Part shown: positions 22,546 to 33,425 of the stretch, in pieces
Numbering within the stretch: the stretch's first letter is position 1
How the letters are laid out: each line of letters opens with the position of its first letter
The notes under the pieces: generated by a model
Databases searched by the model: none
What the model saw: the letters and a program-made list of their open reading frames with translations, nothing else
Told to the model about the DNA's origin: nothing
NCBI GenBank assembly: GCA_030710605.1
Contig: CP092872.1
Span: forward strand, 12,352,508-12,416,507
Direction of reading: 5' to 3'
Length of the DNA: 64,000 bases
DNA from: Cordylochernes scorpioides
Taxonomy: Eukaryota; Arthropoda; Arachnida; Pseudoscorpiones; Chernetidae
Position numbers and translations under genes: made by a program

Positions 22546-22935
22546 GTGAAAGAAGCCTGGTTGTTAAAGAAGCGTGGTCGTAAAAGTGACATAGTCGTTA
22601 AAGAGGCGTAGAGGTTAAAAAGTGGTCGTTAAAAAAGCGATGTTGTTAAAAAAGAGTAGCTGTTAAGAGACGTGGCCGATTAAGAAGCATGGCTGTTAAA
22701 GAGGCGTGGTTGTTATAAGGTGATCGTTAAAGAGACGTGGCTGTTTTATTGGTGTTGTCGCTAAAGAGGCATAGCCGTTAAATAGATGTGGTCGCTAAAG
22801 AGGCGTATTCGCTAAAAAGGCGTGGCCGTTAAATAGGCATGGTCTTTAAAGAGGCATGACTGTTAAAAGTGGTCGCTAAAGAGGCGTGAACGTTAAAAGT
22901 GTTCGTTAAAGAGGCGTGGTCGTTAGAGGGGCATG
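22546..22935 (-). repeat. Degenerate 19-bp minisatellite, right arm
   Basis: Reverse-complement counterpart of 10388-10776, with units of the type AAAGAGGCGTGGTCGTT. It is complete here, unlike the gap-interrupted left copy. The next stretch, 22936-23630, is arm DNA with a TTG-initiated frame (22923-23321, minus) matching 10002-10364. Confidence 0.85.
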
Positions 22936-23629
22936 GCTGCAAGGAAGCGTTTAATATCATTTGTTGAAATTAGAAAAATGACATTCTTATTTGAAATGGA
23001 CGATGTTTGAAAATATCTGTAAAAACACCCACAAAACTTCCTACATAAATACCATTCTAAGTGTGATGTGCACAATACACACGCCAGAACATATTTACAC
23101 ATAAAAAATATTATATGGAGATAAAAGAAATTTTGGAGGTGATCCAAACTTTTTGTTTGTTTTGTGAACTGTGTTCCAAGGAGAGTAGCTGTATTAAGGT
23201 TTTTTATTGTCTCTGTGGAATTTAGTTTAAAATGTCTAAAAAAAGCCAAATAAAAACATCTGTCTGAATGACATTGGTGACACTTGGGGATGACAACTCT
23301 CGACAACAGATCAGCTTCCAAGTGGGAATATTTAACAAACAGAAGTAGTTAGAAATTTCGTATGTTGTTTTTGTATCACGTCTCCTCCTGCAGAAGGACT
23401 TTCGTACCCAAAAGTTGAGTGATTTGTAAATTAAAACCTTTCAAAAGAAACTTATCCATGGATGTTTTCAACTCTCTTAATTTCTTAATTAAGTACAATT
23501 TATAAAAAGCCTCGATTATTTATTATTATTGTAGCAAAGAATTTATTATCTTATTAACACAGCAAAAATCGATCTTTATTCAGTAAAAAAACGTCGTTAC
23601 AGCTCTTATTTTATTATCAGAATATCATT

Positions 23630-23765
23630 TTTTTATGTTTATATATTTTGCTACTCTGTAAACTTCCTTCATTGCTTATCTTTTGTTTATCATTCATAGT
23701 TTGTTCTTGCCTTAAATATATTGCTGTGTCATTCTGATGTTTGTCTTCCCTAATTTTCCACGTGG
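23630..23765 (-). repeat. Dispersed repeat family, right-arm copy
   Basis: Reverse complement of the family at 9545-9730 (TATCATTCATAGTTTGTTCT, CCACGTGGCAATATTTATCC). It is part of the inverted-repeat arm. Confidence 0.7.
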
Positions 23766-23864
23766 CAATATTTATCCATTTTTATTTAACCTTATATAAC
23801 TTCATATATTAACACAAAGCAATAACACGACATCTATGTGTATATATTTATATTTCTTGATTTC

Positions 23865-24130
23865 TCAAGAAGCCTCTGGGAAAAAAATCTTTTTGGTCGC
23901 AGTAGTTACAGTCTACTCCACGCTGACAAGCGCTAACAGCGCGAAACGCGTTCGTGGATGGCTTTTCTTGATTTATCAAGAAATTGGGTGGACCAAATAT
24001 CACGGAGCAAGCTAAATAAACGTTTAGTTTTTTTTTTTTGCTCCACTAGATGGCGCTCTGTCATCTAGAAATGTGCTCGTGGCTAGGAAATGCCTTCTTT
24101 ATTTTTAATATATATATTATATATATGATG
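23865..24130 (+). mobile_element. Hammerhead-bearing element, right-arm copy
   Basis: Reverse complement of 3795-4062. It carries CTTGATTTCTCAAGAAGCC, the ribozyme-like segment, TTGATTTATCAAGAAATTGG and CCACTAGATGGCGC. The adjacent TATACA (23839-23844) is the unoccupied target of the LTR insertion. Confidence 0.65.
23917..23958 (+). ncRNA. Hammerhead motif, core G8 lost
   Basis: Stem I TCCACG/CGTGGA is perfect (6 bp) and stem II GCGCT-AAC-AGCGC is intact, as are GAAA and ACGCGT. The core reads CTGACAA instead of CTGACGA. The missing base is G8, known as a catalytic residue, so this copy should be inactive. The left-arm partner keeps the core but has a stem I mismatch. Confidence 0.65.
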
Positions 24131-24208
24131 AAAGTATTTGCGCAAGAATGTTTCTTTTATATATAATACAAACCTCTACTGTCCATACTGTGATGAAAAA
24201 AAAATATA

Positions 24209-24482
24209 CACCCATACCTCGCTTTGCGTCGGGGTTACGTTCCAAAAAAACACGACGCAAATTGAAAGACGCAAAGTGAAAATATGTGAAGGCACAATAA
24301 AAAAAAGGTGTTGCCATATTTTAGGAAAAAAATTCAAAAAAAAAAAAAATTAAAGACTGGAATCCAAAACAACGCAACTTCGAAAATCTAACGACGCACA
24401 GTGAAAATCAGTAAAAATTAAGCAGCGACGCAACTTCGAAAACAAAACGCAAAACGAAACGACGCAAAGCGAGGTATTGGTG
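24209..24482. mobile_element. Tigger/pogo-like MITE, right-arm copy
   Basis: Termini CACCCATACCTCGCTTTGCG and GCAAAGCGAGGTATTGGTG with flanking TA (24207-24208, 24483-24484). It is inserted in the palindromic-core element exactly as in the left arm. Confidence 0.8.
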
Positions 24483-24544
24483 TAATGGGAGGGCTTGGCT
24501 CATCAGTGATGAACATATATGGACATTGTAATAAAATAGTTTCA

Positions 24545-25120
24545 ATATTTCTCTCTATACGCCGTTCCGGGACAATCTTCCTCCTGGAACATTGCGCGAG
24601 TGTCTGACGAAGCCGCCGGGGCATCCAGACATGACACGCCGCTGACTATCGTCTCTTTGGACCTGAAGTCGGCCTTCGACACCCTGAGCAGGAGCTACCT
24701 GTTCGCCATGCTGGAGAAGCTGGGCCTATCATCTACCTTCCTAGGGTGGATTGCTGTCCTCTACGGGGAAGCAAATGCCGCCATCCGGGTCGGAGATGTA
24801 TACACCAAGGCCTTCTCAACGGGGTGAAGCAGGGCTGCCGTCTCAGCGCCGCGCTCTTCAGTATCGGAGTTGGACCACTGCTACGCCGCCTTGAGAGGAT
24901 CTTGGGCCGCGACAGCGTAGTCGCCTATGCAGATGACATCGTACTCTTCATCATGAACGACGCTCAGTTTAAGAAGGTGCCCCTGATCTTCGAAGAGTTC
25001 CGCATGTCCTCCGGGGGGGATCTTAACTTGAGAAGGTACCTTCCTATGACCATAGCTGCCAACAGAATGCACAGTGGAACAGTCTCATCCCAGTATAGCG
25101 AAAAGAAGCGCTTCTAAATG
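24545..25120 (+). pseudogene. LINE reverse transcriptase remnant, right-arm copy
   Basis: Frame 1 reads SLDLKSAFDTLSRSYLFAML to about 24827. After a frameshift, frame 2 reads NGVKQGCRLSAALFSIGVGP, then SVVAYADDIVLFIMND and LNLRRYL. Motifs A, B and C of a non-LTR reverse transcriptase are present but split. Same lesion as 2655-3335. There is no ATG-initiated full ORF. Confidence 0.85.
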
Positions 25121-25269
25121 GCCTCGTTCAAACTCAGCGAACTGTGTGGTGATACTGCTTTTATTCATTTACGTAAAGGAATCTGAAAGTCTCGGTAGAC
25201 TTCTTTCAATTCGGAGGAATAAATATTATGGTGGTATAGATAAAGTTATTTGAATGCTATCTCACACAC

Positions 25270-25870
25270 ACACAAATTCTCCTACGCGGATACAGTATAG
25301 TAGCTTATAGTGCGGTAGGATACAGTACAGTGGCATACAATTCAGTAGAATACGGTACAATAGCATAAAATGCAGTAGGATATAGTGCAATAGCATACAA
25401 TGCAGTAGGATACAGTGCAATAGCATACAATGCAGTAGGATACAGTGCAATAGCATACAATGCAGTAGGATACAGTACAGTGGTATACAGTCAAGTAGCA
25501 TACAGTATATTAGAATATAACGCAGTTGTAAACAGTACAGAAGCATACAATTCAGTAGAATACAGTAAAGTAGGAGATACATCGCAGTAGAATACAGTAT
25601 AGAATAATACAGTACAGTAGCATAGAGCGCAGTAGAAAACATTACAGTAGAAGATACAGTACAATAGAATACAGTACAGTAGGATACAGTATAATACAAT
25701 ACAGTATAAAACAGTAGAAGATACAGTACAGTAGAATACAGTAGAGTAGGATACAGTATAATACAATACAGTATAAAACAGTAGAAGATACAGTACAGTA
25801 GAATACAGTAGAGTAGGATACAGTATAATACAATACAGTATAAAACAGTAGAAGATACAGCACAAGACTG
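25270..25870 (-). repeat. 30-bp minisatellite, right arm
   Basis: Reverse complement of the CTGTA-based array at 2100-2640 (TACAGTGCAATAGCATACAA and similar). Internal block order differs from the left arm, indicating independent rearrangement. Confidence 0.85.
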
Positions 25871-26317
25871 CGGAACAACCGCTGCTAATTTTACCCCGGT
25901 CGATCACCACCAATTTCCGACGCCAGAAGTGGCCCACATAAAGAAGTACTAACAATTCGTACTTCAGGCTTGCACGCACCCTGTACTTTCCTGGTGCCAC
26001 CTGAGTTACAGTACTGGCTTCACACAAACTCACTCTGTCATATCACCTCTTTATTTGATTCAAGATGATTTGCTTGAACCTTTTAAAAACTTTATATCTG
26101 ATGTTCCCGCGAGCCTTTATCTCCAGTTTCTAATAACTCTATTATGATAAAACCTACTGTCAGCCAAGTTTTAAATGGTCTGTTATTTAAATCACGTAGA
26201 GCATACAGCGCTTTTATGATAAAAACAATTTAAAATTATAAACAAAGTAATAAAAATTATAAATAAGGTGGTAATATATACAAAAAAAAAAGCTATGAAA
26301 GAAGGTTGGTTTTGTTG

Positions 26318-26575
26318 TTGCTGTCGTGTCCAATGTTGAACCTCAAATGTCTACGCCGCGCGTGCAAATCTATCACAGAAATCGCAATGTTCTCTATCAT
26401 GGGTGTGTAAAGCCTCTGCTCTGGGTCCATGTCAATTTTCTGTTGTTTTTGTCGTGTCCAATAGAGAGCCTCAGATGTCTCTATGCATCTCTATCACAAC
26501 AGTCGTTCTCTATCTTGGGTATATGTAGCTGCTGTTCTGAGTCTATGTCAATTTTCTGAGGCCATTGCTGATGAG
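26318..26575 (-). repeat. LINE-tail tandem repeat, right arm, about 2 units
   Basis: Reverse complement of the 115-120 bp LINE-tail unit (GTCGTGTCCAATAGAGAGCC; CTATCTTGGGTATATGTAGC). The left arm has about seven units at the matching place. The following interval 26576-27055 is AT-rich arm DNA without a supported gene. Confidence 0.75.
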
Positions 26576-27059
26576 AATATGTGAATAGGTTCCACACCAA
26601 GACAATAAAGGTTTTTAATTACGTTTTTAAAAACTGTTGTGTTCGACCGATAATCACCGAAAAGAAATCTGTAACAAGAAAATTGGAAAACGAGATAAAA
26701 AGAAGGCATGAGGAAATTGGATTTTATATGCAACTATGAAGTTAAGAAATGAAGAGTAAAAGATGAGGCGCTATAGAAAAATGATTGACAAAAGATGAAT
26801 CTAATTTTTATGTCGAATATGTAATTTTGATTTTTAAAAACCTACCGTGATAACAGCAAAAACAGCAATGAAGGAGTTTCTTCGAGGAAAATTTAATTGG
26901 AAAACTTCCAGAAATTTCCATAAAAGACTGTAGCAGGAAATGTTTATGTTTCTAGAGATTTCATATTTGAAAATTGGGGGCAAATAATATAAAATGAAAA
27001 AGGAACACCAGTTGAATGTCAATATAGCATATGAACTCATAGAAAGTGGAAAGATGTCA

Positions 27060-27672
27060 TGATATCTTTTTTTTTAAGTAGTAGAGGCAATTTAGTTCAT
27101 ACTTGGTGATCTCGTGTGTCTTCCCTAAAGGTCACTGTAATATCTTTCAGAGTTATTGACTGAATCCCCATATACATGTTAAAAGGTACAACTTCCTTAA
27201 GTTTTGTCCATGAGTGTATCTTTCAGAGTTATTGTCTGAATCCCGATATACATGCTGAAAGGTACAACTTCCTTAAGTTTTGTCTATGAGTGTATCTTTT
27301 AGAGTTATTGTCTCAATCCCGATGTAAATACTAAAAGGTACAATTTCCTTAAGTTTTGTCCATGAGTGTATCTTTCAGAGTTATTGTCTCAATCCCGATA
27401 TACATGCTAAAAGGTACAATTTCCTTAAGTTTTGTCCATGAGTGTATCTTTCAGAATTATTGTCTGAATCCCGATATACATACTAAAAGGCACAACTTCC
27501 TTAAGTTTTGTCCATGAGTGTATCTTCCATAGTTATTGTCTGAATCCCGATATACATACTAAAAGGTACAACTTCCTTAAGTTTTGTCCATGAGTGTATC
27601 TTTCATAGTTATTGTCTGAATCCCGATATACATACTAAAAGTTACAACTTTTTCAAGTTTTGTCCATTGGTG
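27060..27672 (-). mobile_element. Truncated Tc1-like MITE with seven monomers, right arm
   Basis: Seven tandem monomers in reverse orientation, each ending TTAAGTTTTGTCCATGAGTG or a close variant, follow the element's inner segment (AGGCAATTTAGTTCATACTT). It is truncated at the inner end like its left-arm partner. Confidence 0.7.
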
Positions 27673-28111
27673 TATAGTAGAACTGACAAACCTAGGGACA
27701 GATAGAAATGACAGTGGTTATGAAACGACGCAGAGACACATAACAACAAAAGAACTCAGCTGTTTGTTGTTTTGTTGCATAGATACCCTAGCAACGGTCA
27801 GTAATTGACAAACCACGGGATATTGTCCATTTGACAACCAGGTGAACATGTCATTTGTACATGTGTTGCAATAACATAACTCACATTTCATTACAATTTA
27901 ATTGCCTACCTTTGTTCCCTAGAAACATATTTGAATATAATTCGGCTCTTTTGATTTCTACATAAATATAGCAGATCAACTTTATGTTGAAAATATTTTA
28001 CCACGTTTCCGACGTTACTATATGCAAATTAAGACTGGAAACAATTATGCAAATTTTTATTGCATTAAACCAAATTTGTACTGCTTTTACTGCGATGTAA
28101 AATTATTAGGA

Positions 28112-28170
28112 GGGCCTGACTCATCAGTGATGAACCCTCTCAGCGGTTTCGCCAGTTTAATCTAACATAC
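28112..28170 (+). mobile_element. Palindromic-core element fragment
   Basis: GGAGGGCCTGACTCATCAGT, then GATGAACCCTCTCAGCGG and TTTCGCCAGTTTAATCTA, preceded by CTTTTACTGCGATG. It lies just outside the right arm in otherwise featureless AT-rich DNA (27757-28190). Confidence 0.6.
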
Positions 28171-28189
28171 CGGTTTAATTATATATTGA

Positions 28190-28430
28190 GATATATTGAG
28201 ATGAGAGATGTATTGAGATCAACTGAATATATTGTTGCACCAAGTTGCAGTTTAGCAGGGTCTTCGACCTTGGTTTCCTCCTTCTTGGTGTTATACACCG
28301 AGCGGGTTTCCATACTAAAGCAAACAAAAATAAATTACCTTTTAAAATTATTGTGTTTATTTATTCGTTGTCTTCCTCGTAGGTCGTGATCCTGAGTCTT
28401 CGGTCCTCTCTCGCTCCAATAACCAATCTA
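28190..28430 (-). pseudogene. Retroelement leader with gag-like start, copy B
   Basis: On the minus strand an ATG (about 28310) preceded by TTTGCTTTAGT opens METRSVYNTKKEETKVEDPA, then KLQLGATIYSVDLNTS, before decaying. Upstream lie AATAAATAAACACAATA and GAGCGAGAGAGGACC, shared with 13970-14290. A METRS start near an LTR-like leader suits Gypsy-type gag, but this is an inference. Confidence 0.4.
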
Positions 28431-28532
28431 GATTATGTACAATAACAATATTACAAAAGGAATTAAATAATACAATATAATGCGCCTGTTTTATAAATTA
28501 CTTTATATAATATTTACGAACGGAAAAAATAT

Positions 28533-28765
28533 GTCCAGGGTAGCCTAGTGGACATGGCATCTACCTGGTAAGCGGAACACCGTGGGTTCGATTCCCATTC
28601 CTGGTCATTTTATTTTTACGTTTATCATTACTCTTCACAATTCATCTTTTCATACTTCATCCGTAAGGTTAGAAATAATCGTTATTTCTCCTTAAAATAA
28701 TTTTCGATTTTTCGTTTAAAAGAAACACATGCGGGATAATTTTCAAATGTCCTTCTACAAAAGGA
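28533..28765 (+). mobile_element. tRNA-derived SINE
   Basis: The 5' head is tRNA-like: A-box-like TAGCCTAGTGGACATGG, B box GGGTTCGATTCCC, acceptor-like CCAGG/CCTGG pairing, and a candidate GGT anticodon loop (CTGGTAA). The body (TTATCATTACTCTTCACAAT, GGTTAGAAATAATCGTTATT, GAAACACATGCGGGATAATT) recurs without the head at 33859-34010, 35776-36015, 40080-40255, 52500-52745, 52850-53190 and 54650-54840. Pol III transcription is expected for such heads. The stretch 28770-29520 has no supported feature. Confidence 0.75.
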
Positions 28766-29524
28766 ATGAAACTATAAAAAGGAATAATACTATAGTATAT
28801 ATAATCTGTTTAAAATAAATATTAAATATCATATTATATTTTGTAAAAATGTAGAGCGCATTGATGCAACAATATACACACGACTCTTTAGAGGGTTTAT
28901 TGGAGATGGTAAATAAAGCGACACTATGTAAATATGACAGTAGATATATGCAAATACATGCATCGAACACTGTTCGTATGTAAACACAGCGAACCATATT
29001 TCCCCCCCACACGTGGGTCACCCCACGGGACGCCCAGGACGGACGTTCCTGGCACAAGTCCAATAATTCCCCAGAGAAAGGTCTCCTCTATAACCCGACT
29101 CCTCAAAAATTAATCACGCTCTCCTTAAAGTAATTCTTCCTTCTCATTTATAAATGAAAAATTCTTCCCTTAAGTTTTCTATGACCTTATATCACGTTTG
29201 TTTTCCAGCACTTTAACCAACTGAATCAGGGTTTGAATACCCCTGGTAATATCTATATATTTACATATTGCGTTTAAAAGTATACACTTGGTTTATGTTT
29301 TTTTTTTCTCTGTGTGACCTCGAATTTTTAAATATTTCTCTTACCTACAACATGATTATTTTTTCATAATTTGAAAACCTTAAAGTTAATATTTGAAATC
29401 AAATTAGAATAGAACGTTGAATGGAATAGGAACATAGACTTTTATCATAGGAATTTTAAACTAATTATATGAATTTAGAGTTGTTGAATATTGTGTTTTA
29501 TATTTCTATAAGACGTCAATTTCC

Positions 29525-32500
29525 ACAATTTCATCAGTCACCACACGGAGGTCACCACACAGTTGTCACCACACGGAGGTCATCACACAGTTGTCACCAC
29601 ACGGAGGTCACCACACAGTTGTCACCACACGGAGGTCATCACACAGTTGTCACCACACGGAGGTCATCACACAGTTGTCACCACACGGAGGTCATCACAC
29701 AGTTGTCACCACACAGTTGTCACCACACGGAGGTCACCACACAGTTGTCACCACACAGTTGTCACCACACGGAGATCACCACACAGTTGTTACGTGTTGT
29801 CACCACACGTAGGTCACCACACAGTTGTCACATGTTGTCACCACACGGAGATCACCACACAGTTGTTACGTGTTGTCACCACACGTAGGTCACCACACAG
29901 TTGTCACATGTTGTCACCACACGTAGGTCACCACACAGTTGTCACATGTTGTCACCACACGTAGGTCACCACACAGTTGTCACATGTTGTCACCACACGG
30001 AGATCACCACACAGTTGTTACGTGTTGTCACCACACGTAGGTCACCACACAGTTGTCACGTGTTGTCACCACACAGTTGTCACCACACGGATCACCACAC
30101 AGTTGTCTTGTGTTGTCACCACACGGAGATCACCACACAGTTGTCACATGTTGTCACCACACGGAGATCACCACACAGTTGTTACGTGTTGTCACCACAC
30201 GTAGGTCACCACACAGTTGTCACATGTTGTCACCACACGTAGGTCACCACACAGTTGTCACATGTTGTCACCACACGGAGATCACCACACAGTTGTTACG
30301 TGTTGTCACCACACGTAGGTCACCACACAGTTGTCACATGTTGTCACCACACGTAGGTCACCACACAGTTGTCACATGTTGTCACCACACGTAGGTCACC
30401 ACACAGTTGTCACATGTTGTCACCACACGGAGATCACCACACAGTTGTTACGTGTTGTCACCACACGTAGGTCACCACACAGTTGTCACGTGTTGTCACC
30501 ACACGGAGATCACCACACAGTTGTCACCACACGGATCACCACACAGTTGTCTTGTGTTGTCACCACACGGATCACCACACAGTTGTCTTGTGTTGTCACC
30601 ACACGGAGATCACCACACAGTTGTCACATGTTGTCACCACACGGAGATCACCACACAGTTGTTACGTGTTGTCACCACACGTAGGTCACCACACAGTTGT
30701 CACGTGTTGTCACCACACAGTTGTCACATGTTGTCCCCACACGGAGATCACCACACAGTTGTCACCACACGTAGGTCACCACACAGTTGTCACGTGTTGT
30801 CACCACACAGTTGTCACGTGTTGTCACCACACAGTTGTCACGTGTTGTCACCACACAGTTGTCACCACACGGATCACCACACAGTTGTCTTGTGTTGTCA
30901 CCACACGGAGATCACCACACAGTTGTCACATGTTGTCACTACACGGGGATCACCACACAGTTGTTACGTGTTGTCACCACACGTAGGTCACCACACAGTT
31001 GTCACGTGTTGTCACCACACAGTTGTCACCCCACGGATCACCACACAGTTGTCTTGTGTTGTCACCACACGGAGATCACCACACAGTTGTCACATGTTGT
31101 CACCACACGGAGATCACCACACAGTTGTTACGTGTTGTCACCACACGTAGGTCACCACACAGTTGTCACGTGTTGTCACCACACAGTTGTCACCACACGG
31201 ATCACCACACAGTTGTCTTGTGTTGTCACCACACGGAGATCACCACACAGTTGTCACATGTTGTCACCACACGGAGATCACCACACAGTTGTTACGTGTT
31301 GTCACCACACGTAGGTCACCACACAGTTGTCACATGTTGTCACCACACGTAGGTCACCACACAGTTGTCACATGTTGTCACCACACGGAGATCACCACAC
31401 AGTTGTTACGTGTTGTCACCACACGTAGGTCACCACACAGTTGTCACGTGTTGTCACCACACGGAGATCACCACACAGTTGTCACCACACGGATCACCAC
31501 ACAGTTGTCTTGTGTTGTCACCACACGGATCACCACACAGTTGTCTTGTGTTGTCACCACACGGAGATCACCACACAGTTGTCACATGTTGTCACCACAC
31601 GGATCACCACACAGTTGTCTTGTGTTGTCACCACACGGAGATCACCACACAGTTGTTACGTGTTGTCACCACACGTAGGTCACCACACAGTTGTCACGTG
31701 TTGTCACCACACGGAGATCACCACACAGTTGTCACCACACGGATCACCACACAGTTGTCTTGTGTTGTCACCACACGGATCACCACACAGTTGTCTTGTG
31801 TTGTCACCACACGGAGATCACCACACAGTTGTCACATGTTGTCACCACACGGATCACCACACAGTTGTCTTGTGTTGTCACCACACGGAGATCACCACAC
31901 AGTTGTTACGTGTTGTCACCACACGTAGGTCACCACACAGTTGTCACGTGTTGTCACCAACGGAGATCACCACACAGTTGTCACCACACGGATCACCACA
32001 CAGTTGTCTTGTGTTGTCACCACACGGAGATCACCACACAGTTGTCACATGTTGTCACTACACGGAGACCACCACACAGTTGTTACGTGTTGTCACCACA
32101 CGTAGGTCACCACACAGTTGTCACGTGTTGTCACCACACAGTTGTCACATGTTGTCCCCACACGGATCACCACACAGTTGTCACATGTTGTCCCCACACG
32201 GATCACCACACAGTTGTCACATGTTGTCCCCACACGGATCACCACACAGTTGTCACATGTTGTCCCCACACGGATCACCACACAGTTGTCACGTGTTGTC
32301 CCCACACGGATCACCACACAGTTGTCACATGTTGTCCCCACACGGATCACCACACAGTTGTCACATGTTGTCCCCACACGGATCACCACACAGTTGTCAC
32401 ATGTTGTCCCCACACGGATCACCACACAGTTGTCACGTGTTGTCCCCACACGGATCACCACACAGTTGTCACGTGTTGTCACCACACAGTTGTCACATGT

Positions 32501-33130
32501 TGTCCCCACACGGATCACCACACAGTTGTCACATGTTGTCCCCACACGGATCACCACACAGTTGTCACATGTTGTCCCCACACGGATCACCACACAGTTG
32601 TCATATGTTGTCCCCACACAGTTGTCACATGTTGTCCCCACACGGATCACCACACAGTTGTCACATGTTGTCCCCACACGGATCACCACACAGTTGTCAC
32701 ATGTTGTCCCCACACGGATCACCACACAGTTGTCATATGTTGTCACCACACGGATCACCACACAGTTGTCATATGTTGTCCCCACACAGTTGTCACATGT
32801 TGTCCCCACACGGATCACCACACAGTTGTCACATGTTGTCCCCACACGGATCACCACACAGTTGTCACGTGTTGTCCCCACACGGATCACCACACAGTTG
32901 TCATATGTTGTCCCCACACAGTTGTCACATGTTGTCCCCACACGGATCACCACACAGTTGTCACATGTTGTCCCCACACGGATCACCACACAGTTGTCAC
33001 ATGTTGTCCCCACACGGATCACCACACAGTTGTCACATGTTGTCCCCACACGGATCACCACACAGTTGTCACATGTTGTCCCCACACGGAGGTCACCACA
33101 CAGTTGTCACCACCCGGAGGTCACCACATT
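29525..33130 (+). repeat. 3.6-kb array with 28-, 38- and 36-bp units
   Basis: The outer edges (29536-29780 and about 33085-33130) use a 28-bp unit (GTCACCACACGGAGGTCACC...). The middle (about 29780-32115) uses 38-bp units with the added TGTTGTCAC-type block. The distal part (about 32118-33085) uses a uniform 36-bp unit marked by GTTGTCCCCACACGGATCAC. Higher-order repeats of about 164 bp (30.8-31.3 kb) and exactly 250 bp (31501 and 31751) are visible. Frames up to about 600 codons (PHSCH, TTQLS, VVTCC repeats) are open in all plus frames, and one is open on minus. I do not treat them as genes. Confidence 0.92.
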
Positions 33131-33425
33131 CTCCGCCCATTGTCGTCCCAGCCTGGCACTCTGCCAGACGCCGTCCTCCAATAACTTCAAATCCTCCCTC
33201 GCGAACGTGGACACTCTCCTTCACTTCAACGGTTTGAAAATCTGTGAAATATTTATTTTACGATACATACATATATATGTTATCGGACTCCCAAATATAA
33301 AAACAAATGATATATTTAGAAAATGGATCTCCGATTCGTGCATCTCAAAGTTACTGATGTCTTGCGCCATCTCTCGGAATAAATATAATCTATAAATTCA
33401 TTTTAAATATCAAAAATACAAGGTA

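Larger units (their letters stand above)
22546..27756. repeat. Large inverted repeat, right arm
   Basis: It is the reverse complement of 1-4073 joined to 9482-10776, and lacks the LTR element found in the left arm. Differences from the left arm include satellite monomers (7 against 3), LINE-tail units (about 2 against 7) and many substitutions. The arm junction at 27756 continues into DNA whose partner lies outside the window. Confidence 0.9.

Noticed and set aside
29525-33130. CRISPR-like array
   Set aside because: Units are contiguous tandem repeats without unique spacers, in a eukaryotic repeat-rich context with no cas genes.
31441-33237. 598-codon open frame and overlapping long frames in the 28/38/36-bp array
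   Set aside because: All plus frames and one minus frame are open because the units lack stops and the 36-bp unit is a multiple of three. Unit changes do not respect any one frame.
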